Shown: positions 1 to 8,873 of the stretch, one piece after another
Layout of the letters: the number at the start of each line of letters is the position of its first letter
Position numbering within the stretch: position 1 is the stretch's first letter
Source: Halorubrum trapanicum
GTDB lineage: Archaea; Halobacteriota; Halobacteria; Halobacteriales; Haloferacaceae
DNA length: 64,000 nucleotides
Assembly (NCBI RefSeq): GCF_002355655.1
Contig: NZ_AP017569.1
Location: 2,418,001-2,482,000, forward strand
Reading direction: 5' to 3'
Made by a program: the position numbers and the translations under genes
The notes under the pieces: generated by a model
The model's input: the letters and a program-made list of their open reading frames with translations, nothing else
Told to the model about the DNA's origin: nothing
Databases searched by the model: none

Positions 1-709
1 CGTGGACGCCGCGGTCGCCCGCGGCGGAGGTGTCGACCGTGGTGACCCGGTCGGCGAGGTCACGGTACTCCTCGTCGATGTAGTCGCGCGCGTCCTGTTT
101 GGTGAACCCCGGCCCGGCGAGGATCACGGCGTCGGCGTCGAGGTGCGCGAGCGCCTCGCCCAGCTCCGCGAACAGCTCCTCGCGCGGCCGCGAGAACTCG
201 CCTTTCCCGGTCGGCTTCGTGAACGAGGCGTACTCCTCGGTGCCGTACTGCTGGACCGTGTGGACGTAGGCCGCGCCCTCCTCGACGGTCGCGATGGCCA
301 CGTCGGGATTCTCCGCGGCCTCCGTCGCCTCCTGGAGCCGCTCGGTCTGGTCCGGCTTGAAGTGCTTCTCGACGGTGATCTCGTCGTGTTCCTCGACGTT
401 GAGCGTGTGGTGGGCGTTGAGCTGGTCCTCCCGCGAGCAGCCGACGATGATCCCGGAGACCCGGAGCCGGTTGGCGAACCGCGCGAACTCGACGTCCTCC
501 ACCTCCAGCGTGACGAAGATGTGCTCGCGCTGTCCGCCGGTGTCTCGCATCTGGTCGTCGTTCCGCTGGATCCGTCGGGTGGTGTCGCCCTCGACCAGGT
601 CCCCCGGTTCGAGGACGTGCGCGAGGTGCCAGAGGTCGTCGACGTTCTCGGGGACCAGCGTGAGCCGTTCCCGGCCCTCCTCGCCGTACCCCCGCTCGGA
701 GATGCGCAT
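1..709 (-). CDS. pelA: Pelota homolog, C-terminus cut by window edge
   Basis: Archaeal pelota (Dom34) works with an aEF1A-type GTPase and ABCE1 to recognise stalled ribosomes with an empty A site and split them. The visible N-terminal 236 residues start [12 protein letters not shown] and contain the family's N-terminal pattern ([22 protein letters not shown], then TTRRIQRND), followed by the central domain. The frame is open to base 1, so the end of the gene lies outside the window. The ATG at 709 is 25 bp after the stop of the DUF4013 gene on the same strand, so the two may share a transcript. Family assignment is from the N-terminal domain; the C-terminal domain cannot be seen. Confidence 0.9.
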   Translation of the reverse strand, partial: MRISERGYGEEGRERLTLVPENVDDLWHLAHVLEPGDLVEGDTTRRIQRNDDQMRDTGGQREHIFVTLEVEDVEFARFANRLRVSGIIVGCSREDQLNAHHTLNVEEHDEITVEKHFKPDQTERLQEATEAAENPDVAIATVEEGAAYVHTVQQYGTEEYASFTKPTGKGEFSRPREELFAELGEALAHLDADAVILAGPGFTKQDARDYIDEEYRDLADRVTTVDTSAAGDRGVH

Positions 710-734
710 GCCCGGGCGTTCGCTCGCGGCCGTA

Positions 735-1889
735 TCAACGCTTGCCTTCCGCGTCGGCGAGCGACGGCCCCCACTCGAAGCCGCCGGCCGGATCGCTGCC
801 GTCCTCGATGGTGGCGGCGGCAGCGTCGCTCCGGTCTCGCCGGTCAGCGACCGGAACGTCGCGGCCGACCTGAACCGCGGCCGGCGGCTCGCTCCGCATC
901 GGCCGCCCGCCGTCGCCCGACACGACGGGTGCCGGCGGGTCGTTTCTCGCGCGACCGATCTCCCGGGTCGCGTCGACGGCACGAGCGGCGCCCGCGCCGC
1001 GATTCGCGTCCTCGCGGCGAGTCGCATCCGCGCGGCGAGCCGCTCGGCTCCCGGAGCGCGCGGCGTCGCGGTCCGTCCGGACCGACGGCCGCGCCGCGGC
1101 GTCCCGCGTCGAACCCTCTCGCAGCGCGTCCGCCGCTCCGCGTCCGTAGAGGCCGTGCGAGACGACCCGGACGAGGAAGGCGAGCGCGACGCCGACGACC
1201 AGCGGCGCCGTCGGCGCCGCGACGGCGTACCCGACCGCGAGCGCTCCGACGGCGAGCGTCCAGCCGGTGGCGTACGGGCCCGTCGCGGCGACGCGGGCCA
1301 CGGTCCGCGGGTTCAGTCCATCCCTCAGCCGCCCGGACGCGGCGAACGCGGCGAGCGCGGCGGGACGGACGTACGCGAACGCGAGGAGGTACGCGCCGAC
1401 GAGCGCGGCGACGACCCCGGCGGCGACGACCGCGACGGCGGCCGGGCCGTTCGGACCGAGAGCAGATTCGACGGCGGTCGCGGTCGACTCCGGATCGACG
1501 GGACCGGCGACGAGCGCGGCGACGGCGCCGCCGGCGACCGCGAGGCCGCCCGCGAGCGGGGCGAGCAGCGCCGCCGACAGCAGCGCCGACTTAAGGCCGT
1601 CCCTGACCAGTTCGCCCCAGGCGACGAGCGACGGCGTGCCGGCCGAGTCCCTCGTCTGGATCGCCGCCCGCGTCACCCGGACGTAGTAGCCGCGCGCGAC
1701 GAGCGACGGGGCGAGCGCGACCGGGGCCGCGACGGCGACCGCGGGGCTGACGAAGAGGACACCGCCGAGCCACAGCGCCGTGAGGGTCCACCCCAACAGG
1801 GTCACGGACCCGCCGACGAGGACGACGCCCGCGGTGTCGTCGGTTCGCGTCAGCGCCGTCGCGGCCGCGGTGAGCATGTGACTCGACAC
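735..1889 (-). CDS. DUF4013 family membrane protein
   Basis: 384 residues. The first 250 or so form several strongly hydrophobic segments (for example [20 protein letters not shown] and [20 protein letters not shown]), with the arrangement of DUF4013 membrane proteins common in haloarchaea. The last 120 residues are hydrophilic, Arg/Asp/Ala-rich and low in complexity, probably a cytoplasmic tail. Function is unknown. A second possible start is Met5 (1877). A TATA-like box lies on the minus strand at about 1905-1912 and another near 1930-1938. The gene ends 25 bp before pelA, but no functional link is known. Confidence 0.75.
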   Translation of the reverse strand: MSSHMLTAAATALTRTDDTAGVVLVGGSVTLLGWTLTALWLGGVLFVSPAVAVAAPVALAPSLVARGYYVRVTRAAIQTRDSAGTPSLVAWGELVRDGLKSALLSAALLAPLAGGLAVAGGAVAALVAGPVDPESTATAVESALGPNGPAAVAVVAAGVVAALVGAYLLAFAYVRPAALAAFAASGRLRDGLNPRTVARVAATGPYATGWTLAVGALAVGYAVAAPTAPLVVGVALAFLVRVVSHGLYGRGAADALREGSTRDAAARPSVRTDRDAARSGSRAARRADATRREDANRGAGAARAVDATREIGRARNDPPAPVVSGDGGRPMRSEPPAAVQVGRDVPVADRRDRSDAAAATIEDGSDPAGGFEWGPSLADAEGKR

Positions 1890-2114
1890 AGGAACGGGAG
1901 CCGCATAAATGATACCCGGGCCCGAGCGTTTATATCACTCCGCGGATTACTATCGACCGGCCGCGCGGGACAATCGTGTGCCTCTGACAACCCAACCGCG
2001 GCCGCCACTCGGCGGTCGCTCCCCGTCCGCGGCTTTCGATCGCGTTCTCTCCCGCCAGCCGCGGTGCCGTCGCGTGCCGGTACCGATTTATCCCGCCCCG
2101 CCGACGGATCGGGT

Positions 2115-2519
2115 ATGACCGGCGACGAGCGGACGGCCGATCTGGAGCCGGAACTCAGGAGCTACGGCGTCAGCGTCGAGGCGATCGACGAGGGCGACCC
2201 GCTGGAGCTGACGTACATGACCGCGTTCCCCGGCCGCGAGATCCACCGCGGCGAGATCGGGCGCGCGCTCAACGCGCTCATCGACCAGGCCGAGGCCGAC
2301 GAGTGGGAGCCCGTGCGCGTCGAGGGGACGGTCGTCCGGGCCCCCGGCGATGTCCTCGGCACCTGGCGCGCCGAGGCCGAGTGGTTCGAGGCGCTCATGA
2401 GCTACGAGATCTCCGAGACCGAGTTCTCGACCCGCGTGCTGGAGACCGTCAGCCACGAGGCCGAGAACGGCGACGAGGGCGATGACAGGTCCGAACCCGA
2501 CCCGGAGGCCGACCGGTGA
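2115..2519 (+). CDS. Small acidic conserved haloarchaeal protein
   Basis: 134 residues, very acidic, without membrane segments. I recognise no named domain. The core (ELTYMTAFPGREIHRGEIGR to WFEALMSYEISETEFSTRVL) looks like a compact globular fold. The ATG at 2115 was chosen because a TATA-like GATTTATCC lies at about 2085-2093, giving a leaderless start; the frame stays open far upstream only because GC-rich DNA has few stops. The stop overlaps the GTG start of the next gene by four bases, so the two are translationally coupled. Confidence 0.7.
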   Translation: MTGDERTADLEPELRSYGVSVEAIDEGDPLELTYMTAFPGREIHRGEIGRALNALIDQAEADEWEPVRVEGTVVRAPGDVLGTWRAEAEWFEALMSYEISETEFSTRVLETVSHEAENGDEGDDRSEPDPEADR

Positions 2520-3451
2520 CCCGCCGCGACCCGGTCAACCGCGCGCAGCGCCGCCTCGCCCGCCCGGCCCGCGAGCGGTTCGCCACCCGCGCGGTCGCGT
2601 TCGACGTCGACGGCGAGACCTGTCGCGGGACGCTGTACCTGCCCGGCGGCGACGCGGACGACTCCCCGGTCGTCGTGATGGCGCCCGGGCTCGGCGCGGA
2701 GCGGACCTTCGGCTACCCCGCCGTCGCGGAGCGGTTCGCGGACGCGGGCCACGCCGCGCTCCTCTTCGATCACCCGGAGTTCGGCGACTCCGACGGCGAC
2801 TCGCAGGTCGTCGACCTCGCCCGTCAGCGCGCGGCGTACGAGGGAGCGATCGACCGCGCGGCCCGCGTCGACGACGCCGGCGACGACCTCGTGTTATGGG
2901 GGGCGTCGCTGTCGGCCGCGCACGTCCTGACGCTCGCCGCGGAGCGCCGCGACGTCGACGCGGTCGTGGGGCTCGTCCCGATGCTCGACGGCCGCGCCAT
3001 CGCCGCCCGTCGCGGCGGGCGGTACCTCCTCCGTTCCGGTGCCGCCGGGTTCCGCGACCTGCTCGGCCACCGGATCGGTCGCGGCCGCACGGTCCCCATC
3101 GTCGGCGGCGCGGAGGAGTGCGCGGCGATCACCGAGCCGGGGACGAAGCGGAAGTACATCGACCTCGTCGACCGCGAGTCGGCGTGGCGCAACGAGACCC
3201 CCGCGCGCTCGCTGCTCGGACTCGTCGGCTACCGCCCGGTCACGCGGCTCGACGAGATCGACGCCCCGACGCTGCTGCTCGCGGGGACCGACGACGCCAT
3301 CGTCGACGCCGACTCGGTCGCGGCCGCCGGCGAGCGGCTCTCGCGCGGCACCGTCGTCACGATGCCCGCCGACCACTTCTCGGTGCTCGGCGACGACTTC
3401 GAGGGCGCGGTCGGCCACCAGCTCTCCTTCCTGCGCGACGCGCTTGAGTGA
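2516..3451 (+). CDS. Alpha/beta-hydrolase family protein
   Basis: 311 residues with a GTG start inside the 4-bp overlap with the upstream gene. The sequence follows the alpha/beta-hydrolase order: an oxyanion-side motif (VVVMAPGLGAERTFGYP), the nucleophile elbow WGASLSAAH, a late acid in GTDDAIVDADS and a final His in ADHFSVLG. It resembles dienelactone-hydrolase or peptidase-like members that lack a signal peptide, so it should be cytoplasmic. The substrate cannot be inferred. Coupling to the small acidic protein upstream suggests an operon. Confidence 0.8.
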   Translation: MTRRDPVNRAQRRLARPARERFATRAVAFDVDGETCRGTLYLPGGDADDSPVVVMAPGLGAERTFGYPAVAERFADAGHAALLFDHPEFGDSDGDSQVVDLARQRAAYEGAIDRAARVDDAGDDLVLWGASLSAAHVLTLAAERRDVDAVVGLVPMLDGRAIAARRGGRYLLRSGAAGFRDLLGHRIGRGRTVPIVGGAEECAAITEPGTKRKYIDLVDRESAWRNETPARSLLGLVGYRPVTRLDEIDAPTLLLAGTDDAIVDADSVAAAGERLSRGTVVTMPADHFSVLGDDFEGAVGHQLSFLRDALE

Positions 3452-3529
3452 CGCCTCGCGGCGCCGGCCGCGGCCGCGGGGCCGCCGTCCCCGCGACCGC
3501 TTAAGTGGCCTCGCGGCGCACTCGCGCGT

Positions 3530-3841
3530 ATGACAGCCATCGCACTGTTGAGCGTCGCGCCGGTGATCGAGGGGAGCATGGCCGAGGAGGTGGCGAAGGC
3601 GGTCGCCGCGCTCGACGACCTCGACGTGAGCTACGAGACGAACCCGATGGGCACCGTGATCGAGGCCGACGACGCGGAGACGCTGTTCGCGGCCGCGGCG
3701 GCCGCCCACGAGGCGGTCGACGGCGACCGCATCTCGACGTTCCTCAAGGTCGACGACAAGCGGACGAGCGACGGGACCGCCGCGGAGAAGGTCGCGGCCG
3801 TCGAGGAACACCTCGGCCGCGAAGCGAAACGGGAGCGGTAG
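3530..3841 (+). CDS. MTH1187/YqgV family thiamine-binding protein
   Basis: 103 residues, the typical length of the MTH1187/DUF77 family, with the characteristic start IALLSVAPVIEGSMAEEVAKAV and the conserved pattern SYETNPMGTVIEA. Members are ferredoxin-like folds that bind thiamine or hydroxymethylpyrimidine-type ligands, and are thought to act in sensing or delivery rather than catalysis. A TATA-like CTTAAG box at about 3499-3507 supports this start. No thiamine transport or biosynthesis gene is adjacent, so the physiological role is inferred only from the family. Confidence 0.85.
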   Translation: MTAIALLSVAPVIEGSMAEEVAKAVAALDDLDVSYETNPMGTVIEADDAETLFAAAAAAHEAVDGDRISTFLKVDDKRTSDGTAAEKVAAVEEHLGREAKRER

Positions 3842-3871
3842 CGGGTCGCCGCCCCGCCGCGGCGCTTCGCG

Positions 3872-4573
3872 TCACGCGGCGTCGACTCCCACGCTGCCGC
3901 CCGCGGTCGCGTCCCCGTCGGGATTCTCGACCGCGACGTCGACGGTCGTCGTGCGGACGACGGTCGCCTCGTCGCCGCCGCCGGCGACGTCCGCGCGGAA
4001 CACGACGTCGAGCGTCGTCGTCGCCGTCTCGCCGCCGCCGATCTCGGGCGCGCTCAGCGACTCGCTCGTCACGGCGTCCCCGCGCTCCGTCGCGTCTGCG
4101 CGCTCGAACCGCGCGGTGAGGGCGCCGTCGACCGCGCCGAAGTCGGGCGGCGCGTCCGGCCCGGCGTCGGACCGGTCGCTCTCGGGCCGCCCGACCGACG
4201 CGACGTCGCCGGGCGTCGCGTCGGGGTCGGCGGCCGTCAGGGTCTCCCGATACACCTCGTCGACGCCGGCGTCGCTCCCGACGGCGAGGATGAGCGTCAC
4301 GCGCTCGACGCCGTCGGAGAAGTCGCTCCACGACACCTCGACGACGGGCGAGAGGTACACCGACTCGATCCGTCCGTCGTTGCTCGTGACCGTCGGCGCG
4401 TCGCCCGCCTCGAACGCCGCCGGGTCGCCGTCGATCGCCGCCGCCGGCCGGCTCGACGCGACGAGGCCGCCGAGGCCGGTGAGGCCGGCGCCCGTGACGG
4501 CGGCGGCCCCGCCGAGGACCGAGCGTCTGGAGACCGTTTCGGACGAGCTACCGTTCCGCGAGTGGTCGGCCAT
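3872..4573 (-). CDS. Twin-arginine-signal secreted protein, function unknown
   Basis: 233 residues beginning MADHSRNGSSSE. The N-terminus carries a textbook Tat signal: SRRSVLGG followed by a hydrophobic Ala/Gly stretch ending in RPAAA, so the protein is probably exported folded. The rest is acidic and beta-rich (PTVTSNDGRIESVYLSP, then VVRTTTVDVAVENPDGDA) and may be a beta-sandwich surface or extracellular domain. Met at 4573 is preferred to an upstream Met because a TATAAG-type box on the minus strand (4600-4608) lies about 30 bp before it. No named family was recognised. Confidence 0.72.
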   Translation of the reverse strand: MADHSRNGSSSETVSRRSVLGGAAAVTGAGLTGLGGLVASSRPAAAIDGDPAAFEAGDAPTVTSNDGRIESVYLSPVVEVSWSDFSDGVERVTLILAVGSDAGVDEVYRETLTAADPDATPGDVASVGRPESDRSDAGPDAPPDFGAVDGALTARFERADATERGDAVTSESLSAPEIGGGETATTTLDVVFRADVAGGGDEATVVRTTTVDVAVENPDGDATAGGSVGVDAA

Positions 4574-4599
4574 CTCGGTGCGACGTGGCCGCGGCATCC

Positions 4600-4608
4600 G
4601 ATATAAGC
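4600..4608 (-). promoter_or_regulatory. TATA box of the Tat-signal protein gene
   Basis: Minus-strand GCGCTTATAT, about 27-35 bp before the ATG at 4573. The spacing fits a leaderless haloarchaeal transcript and decides between two candidate starts. Confidence 0.55.
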
Positions 4609-4648
4609 GCTCGGCGGAGACGGGCTCGGCGCGGAGCGAGGGGCGTGG

Positions 4649-6157
4649 TCACCCCTTGATGTTACAGACGGGGAAGGTGCGCGCCACCTTGTCGCCGATC
4701 CCCAGCTCGTCGCTGACGCGGATCACCTCGTCGATGTCCTTGTAGACGCCGGGCGCCTCCTCAGCGATCGTGGCGCCGGACTGCGCTTTCACGTATATCT
4801 GCTGACCGTCGGCGAGGTCGTCTTGGACGTCGCCGCCCCAGAACTCCTGTTTCGCCCGCGTCCGGCTCATCAGCCGCCCGGCGCCGTGGGCGGTCGAGCC
4901 GAACGACACCGACATCGACTCGTCGCCGCCGCGGAGGACGTACGAGCCCGAGCCCATGCTCCCGGGGATGATGACGGGCTGGCCCACCCCGCGGTAGGTC
5001 TCCGGCACGTCCTCGTGGCCCGCGGGAAACGCCCGCGTCGCGCCCTTGCGGTGGACGTACAGTTCGCGCTCCGCGCGGTCGACGGCCTCGTCGCCGACGG
5101 CGGGCCGCCCCTCGGCGTCGACGCCGACCTCGTGGGTCTCCTTCTTCGCGATGTTGTGCGCCACGTCGTACAGCAGCTCCATCCCGAGGTCCTCGATCGG
5201 GTCGGCGTCGAACACCTCGCCGAACGTCTTCCGGGCCTGGTGGGTGATCAGCTGACGGTTCACCCACGCGAAGTTGATACACGCGCCCATCGCGCCGTAG
5301 TACTCCTCGGCCAGCTCGGAGCCGGCGGGCGCGGCCGCCAGCTCCTTGTCGGGCAGCTCGTCGAGGAGGTCGGCGTGTTCCTGCTCGATCCGCCGGAGGT
5401 AGTCGTTGCAGGTCTGGTGGCCGAGCCCGCGGCTCCCGCAGTGGATCAGGACGACGATCCCGTCCTCTTCGAGCCCGTACGACTCGGCGACGTCCTCGCG
5501 GAACACGTCCGTGACGCGCTGAACTTCGAGGAAGTGGTTGCCCGAGCCGAGCGACCCCATCTGGTTGCGCCCGCGGTCCATCGCCTTCTGGCTCACGTAC
5601 TCCGGGCGCGCGTCGGGGCGTCGCCCCTCGTCCTCGCAGCGCGCGAGGTCGCTCTCGATCCCGTACCCCTCCTCGACCGCCCACTCGACGCCGCGTTCGA
5701 GGGCGCCTTCGATCGCGTCGGCGGTGCCGTCGATCACGCCGCCGCCGCCGAGCCCCGAGGGAACGGCCTCGAACAGCGCGTCGACGAGCTCCTCCTCGCG
5801 GCCGCGGACGTCGTCGTAGGTGAGGTTAGTTTTCACCATTCTTACACCACAATTTATGTCGTATCCGACCGCTCCGGGCGAAATACAGCCGGTTCGGGCG
5901 TCGATCGCTCCGACGCCGCCGACGGGGAACCCGTACCCCTGGTGGCCGTCGGGCATACAGAGCGCGGGCTCGACCATCCCGGGCAGGTGGGTCGCGTTCT
6001 TCAGCTGCTGGAGCGAGTCGTCGTCGCCGATCTCTTCCAGCAGGTTCTCGCTGGCGAGGACCCGCGCGGGGACGTTCATCTCGCCCTCGCGGGGGATCTC
6101 CCAGACGTGTTCGCGTACCTTCTCTAACCGGATCCCGTCGAACTCGCGCGTGGTCAT
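4649..6157 (-). CDS. rtcB: RtcB tRNA-splicing ligase
   Basis: RtcB joins 2',3'-cyclic-phosphate and 5'-OH RNA ends using GTP and divalent metal; in archaea it seals tRNA exon halves after intron removal. The product is 502 residues from the Met at 6157. It has the metal-site motif GYDINCGVRM (Asp100 and Cys103), GSGNHFLEVQ, HCGSRGLGHQ, and near the C-terminus GSMGSGSYVLRG and the guanylate-accepting His region in HGAGRLMSRTRAKQEF. Length is normal and no intein interrupts it, unlike some archaeal RtcBs. Archease, its activating cofactor, lies about 700 bp upstream on the same strand, so the two may be co-regulated. Confidence 0.96.
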   Translation of the reverse strand: MTTREFDGIRLEKVREHVWEIPREGEMNVPARVLASENLLEEIGDDDSLQQLKNATHLPGMVEPALCMPDGHQGYGFPVGGVGAIDARTGCISPGAVGYDINCGVRMVKTNLTYDDVRGREEELVDALFEAVPSGLGGGGVIDGTADAIEGALERGVEWAVEEGYGIESDLARCEDEGRRPDARPEYVSQKAMDRGRNQMGSLGSGNHFLEVQRVTDVFREDVAESYGLEEDGIVVLIHCGSRGLGHQTCNDYLRRIEQEHADLLDELPDKELAAAPAGSELAEEYYGAMGACINFAWVNRQLITHQARKTFGEVFDADPIEDLGMELLYDVAHNIAKKETHEVGVDAEGRPAVGDEAVDRAERELYVHRKGATRAFPAGHEDVPETYRGVGQPVIIPGSMGSGSYVLRGGDESMSVSFGSTAHGAGRLMSRTRAKQEFWGGDVQDDLADGQQIYVKAQSGATIAEEAPGVYKDIDEVIRVSDELGIGDKVARTFPVCNIKG

Positions 6158-6244
6158 GCGACGCACTTCGACACGAGGCGGCAAGGGCGTTGCGTCAGCG
6201 GGCGGGGGACGGGAGGAGTCTCCGGGACCGCTCTCGGCCGATTC

Positions 6245-6787
6245 CTACCGGTCGACCGCGTCGATCGGGAGCCAGTCGATTGCGCCCTCAGCGAGGGTGA
6301 ACGCGGCGAAGACTCGGCCCAATACGACGCCGTACACGAGGTGGGCGACCGCGATGACGACGCCGAACTCGAAGCCCGCGGTGAGCCCCGGCACCGGGAG
6401 CGTCGGTACCGGCAGCGAGGTGGCGCCCTCGATCGCGATCGCGGCCGGCAACAGCAGCCCGCCGGTGAGCACGCCGAGCAGCGCGGAGTGGATGATGCCG
6501 AGCGAGAGGCACCCGCCGACGTCCCCGCGAAGCTCCGCGAAGAAGGGCCGGTCGAAGAGCGCGACGAACAGCGCGCCGAACAGCGTGCTGTTGAACAGGT
6601 GGACGGCCCAGCCCGCGAGGACCGTCTCGACCCCGATCAGCGCGCCGATCGTCGGCATGAGCCCGAGCCCGAAGTGTAACACGGCGCCCATCGCCGCGCC
6701 GGCGGCGAGCCCGGAGCCCGCCCCTGCCCGCCAGCGACGACCCGCGACCGCCGGTTCGCTCCCGTCGCTTCGGTCTGAGTGTGACAT
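6245..6787 (-). CDS. Conserved haloarchaeal membrane protein
   Basis: 180 residues with a short polar N-terminus and about four or five hydrophobic segments (GSGLAAGAAMGAVLHFGLGL, LAGWAVHLFNSTLFGALFVA, GIIHSALLGVLTGGLLLP, FGVVIAVAHLVYGVVLG). Conserved-looking His residues occur in membrane segments. No domain with a known function was recognised. It sits between rtcB and archease on the same strand, 87 bp before rtcB, so it may be part of that transcript, but nothing in its sequence suggests an RNA role. Confidence 0.65.
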   Translation of the reverse strand: MSHSDRSDGSEPAVAGRRWRAGAGSGLAAGAAMGAVLHFGLGLMPTIGALIGVETVLAGWAVHLFNSTLFGALFVALFDRPFFAELRGDVGGCLSLGIIHSALLGVLTGGLLLPAAIAIEGATSLPVPTLPVPGLTAGFEFGVVIAVAHLVYGVVLGRVFAAFTLAEGAIDWLPIDAVDR

Positions 6788-6854
6788 ACGCTACCAACGC
6801 ACTCGACAAACATAACGGTTTATCACAACCGCCGTTCGGACTGTCGTCGCGCCC

Positions 6855-7301
6855 TCACACGTCGAAGACGACGTACGCGTACCACTCGTCTCTCCTCCGT
6901 TCAAGCGCCATCTCCGAGTACGTGACCGCCTTGACCTCCCGGGCGGCCACCGCGTCGAGGGGGACGCCGCGCGCGCTGGCCGTGAGTCGCCACTCACCGG
7001 GGTCCGCAGTCCGGTTCTGAGGAGCCGCGGAGTCCGGTTCGACGACCGAACAGCGGTGGTCCGCCGGGAGGACGAGCCGCACGTCGCGCTCGTAGATCAG
7101 GCGGTCGAGGTAGTCGAACAGCAAGGCCTCGCGGCCCTCGGCGGCGACTTCGAACTCGAACCGGTCACCTCCCGTCTCCGGCACCGACTCCGCGCTCGCG
7201 GCCGCGAGCCCGTCCGCGACCGCCGCGAACAGCCCCGAGAGGGTGTCGGCCGTCGCCTCGACGGCGACGTCGGCCGTGTGGTCGCGGAGCTCGTAGCTCA
7301 T
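6855..7301 (-). CDS. Archease, RtcB cofactor
   Basis: 148 residues with the archease pattern: start YELRDHTADVAVEA with the Asp of the DHTAD motif, central REALLFDYLDRLIYERD, and C-terminal AREVKAVTYSEMALER followed by WYAYVVFDV. Archease speeds RtcB guanylylation and allows multiple turnover in tRNA ligation. The ATG overlaps the stop of the upstream DUF502 gene by four bases. Together with rtcB downstream this forms an RNA-ligation neighbourhood. Confidence 0.93.
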   Translation of the reverse strand: MSYELRDHTADVAVEATADTLSGLFAAVADGLAAASAESVPETGGDRFEFEVAAEGREALLFDYLDRLIYERDVRLVLPADHRCSVVEPDSAAPQNRTADPGEWRLTASARGVPLDAVAAREVKAVTYSEMALERRRDEWYAYVVFDV

Positions 7302-8110
7302 CGCTCGCCGTTCCCTTCGTGGGTCCCGTCACGGGACCCCTCGGCGCTCTCCGATCGCTCGTCGGTCTGGAACCGGGCGTCGATGGTCCGCTCCGGCGCC
7401 TCGGTTCGGAGGTCCTCCGGGTCGACGTCGTCGATGTCGGCGGCGACCTCCTCCAGTGCGACGCCGCTCGTCACCAGCGCGCGGATCCCCTCGTCGACGG
7501 TCAGCTCGACGTCGACGATCCGGCGCTCCGGGACGAAGACGACGTGGCCGCCCATCACCGGGTTCGGCGCCATCGGCATGAACAGCGTCCGCATCCCCTC
7601 GCCCCCGCTGTCCGCGTGGTCCGCGATGGCCGCCGGCGTCTCGCTCGTGACGAACGCGAGCGTGTACGCCTCCGCCGTCGGGAACTCCACGAGGACGACC
7701 TCGCGGAAGTTCCCGCCGTCCGACTCCAGCATGGCGTCGCTCATCTGCCGGAACCCCTGGTAGACGGAGCCGACGCCCGGAACCCGCTCGACGGCGTAGT
7801 CGACGTAGGCGACGGCTTGCTCTCCGTACCGCGAGGATTCGACGGCCGCGCCGATGAGGAGGATTGCGGCCACGAACACGACCGGCGTCGCGATCTCGAT
7901 CGCGACCTCGCGAGAGACGGCGCCGACCACCGGCAGCCCGTCCCCCGGCGACACGGCGACGATCGCCGACGAGAAGGCGTCGAGATAGTCGTACACCGCG
8001 TTGAACGCGAACGCGAGGACGGCCAGCGTGATGACGGCGGGAACGATGACGGCGATGCCGGTCAGGAAGGCCCGTCGGAGCAGCTCGACTCCCGACGACT
8101 CGTCGGTCAT
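7298..8110 (-). CDS. DUF502 family membrane protein
   Basis: 270 residues. Two N-terminal membrane segments (LTGIAVIVPAVITLAVLAF and IATPVVFVAAILLIGAAV) are followed by the soluble DUF502 domain, with the typical RVPGVGSVYQGFRQM, VVLVEFPTAEAYTLAFVT and PMAPNPVMGGHVVFVPE patterns. The C-terminal 50 residues are a charged, probably disordered tail. The family is widespread in bacteria and archaea, and its function is not established. The stop overlaps the archease start, so the two proteins are translationally coupled. Confidence 0.85.
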   Translation of the reverse strand: MTDESSGVELLRRAFLTGIAVIVPAVITLAVLAFAFNAVYDYLDAFSSAIVAVSPGDGLPVVGAVSREVAIEIATPVVFVAAILLIGAAVESSRYGEQAVAYVDYAVERVPGVGSVYQGFRQMSDAMLESDGGNFREVVLVEFPTAEAYTLAFVTSETPAAIADHADSGGEGMRTLFMPMAPNPVMGGHVVFVPERRIVDVELTVDEGIRALVTSGVALEEVAADIDDVDPEDLRTEAPERTIDARFQTDERSESAEGSRDGTHEGNGER

Positions 8111-8307
8111 TACTCGGTGTCACGCGCGACCGCGACAAAATCGTTTCCGTCGGGCTCGACCCGTGACGGTCTCGTTCGGCGAGCGCGGGCGCCGACCCGT
8201 CGAGAGAGAGTTAACCGCCCGCAACGGATCTCTCCGGCGGCGTTGCCGGCCGCAACGGTCCCCGCTGGCGGTGGAGTTATATTCCGCCCGCGTGTTAGGT
8301 CATCGCA

Positions 8308-8781
8308 GTGAGCGTCAACGTCGAGAAGCGGACCGACCCCCCCGGCGAGTCCGACTACGCGACCGCCGCGTGGGAACTCAAAGAGCAAATTCGGTCCGCC
8401 GAGGGCGTCCTCCGACAGCGACGCGGCTTCTTCGTCGACGCGTACCGCCGGTCGACCGCGCACCTGCTCGTCGAGAACGACCGGCTCGTCGCGTTCGCCT
8501 CAGTGCGCCGCGACGGCTACATCCTCTTTCTCGCCGTCCATCCCGACCACCGCGGCCGCGGCCACGCGGAGCGGCTGGTCGCCGACATCGCGGAGAACCA
8601 TCGCTCGGTCACCTGCCACGCCCGCACGACCAATCGGCAGGCACTGGGCTTCTACGAACACCTCGGCTTCGAGGTGATACGCCGCATCGACGACTACTAC
8701 GAGGACGGCGGCGACGCCTACTACCTCAAGCTCGGCGGCGAGTCGCTCCGCGAGCGGCTCTCCGGGTTCGTCGGCCGGTAG
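8308..8781 (+). CDS. GNAT family N-acetyltransferase
   Basis: 157 residues with the GNAT acetyl-CoA-binding motif in ILFLAVHPDHRGRGHAERL and the later motif FYEHLGFEVIRR, similar to RimI-type protein or small-molecule acetyltransferases. The GTG start at 8308 is supported by a TATA-like GTTATATTCC at about 8275-8284. The C-terminus ends with Tyr/Lys strands usual for the fold. Substrate unknown. It is followed 92 bp later by hmgA on the same strand, which has its own TATA-like box. Confidence 0.83.
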   Translation: MSVNVEKRTDPPGESDYATAAWELKEQIRSAEGVLRQRRGFFVDAYRRSTAHLLVENDRLVAFASVRRDGYILFLAVHPDHRGRGHAERLVADIAENHRSVTCHARTTNRQALGFYEHLGFEVIRRIDDYYEDGGDAYYLKLGGESLRERLSGFVGR

Positions 8782-8873
8782 GCGGTCGTTCCTCGCCGCC
8801 CGGTCGGCTCCGCGCGGCCCTCGAAGGCCACCGAACCGACAGTAATTAGCGCCAGCCGCGAGGAGAACGCGGC

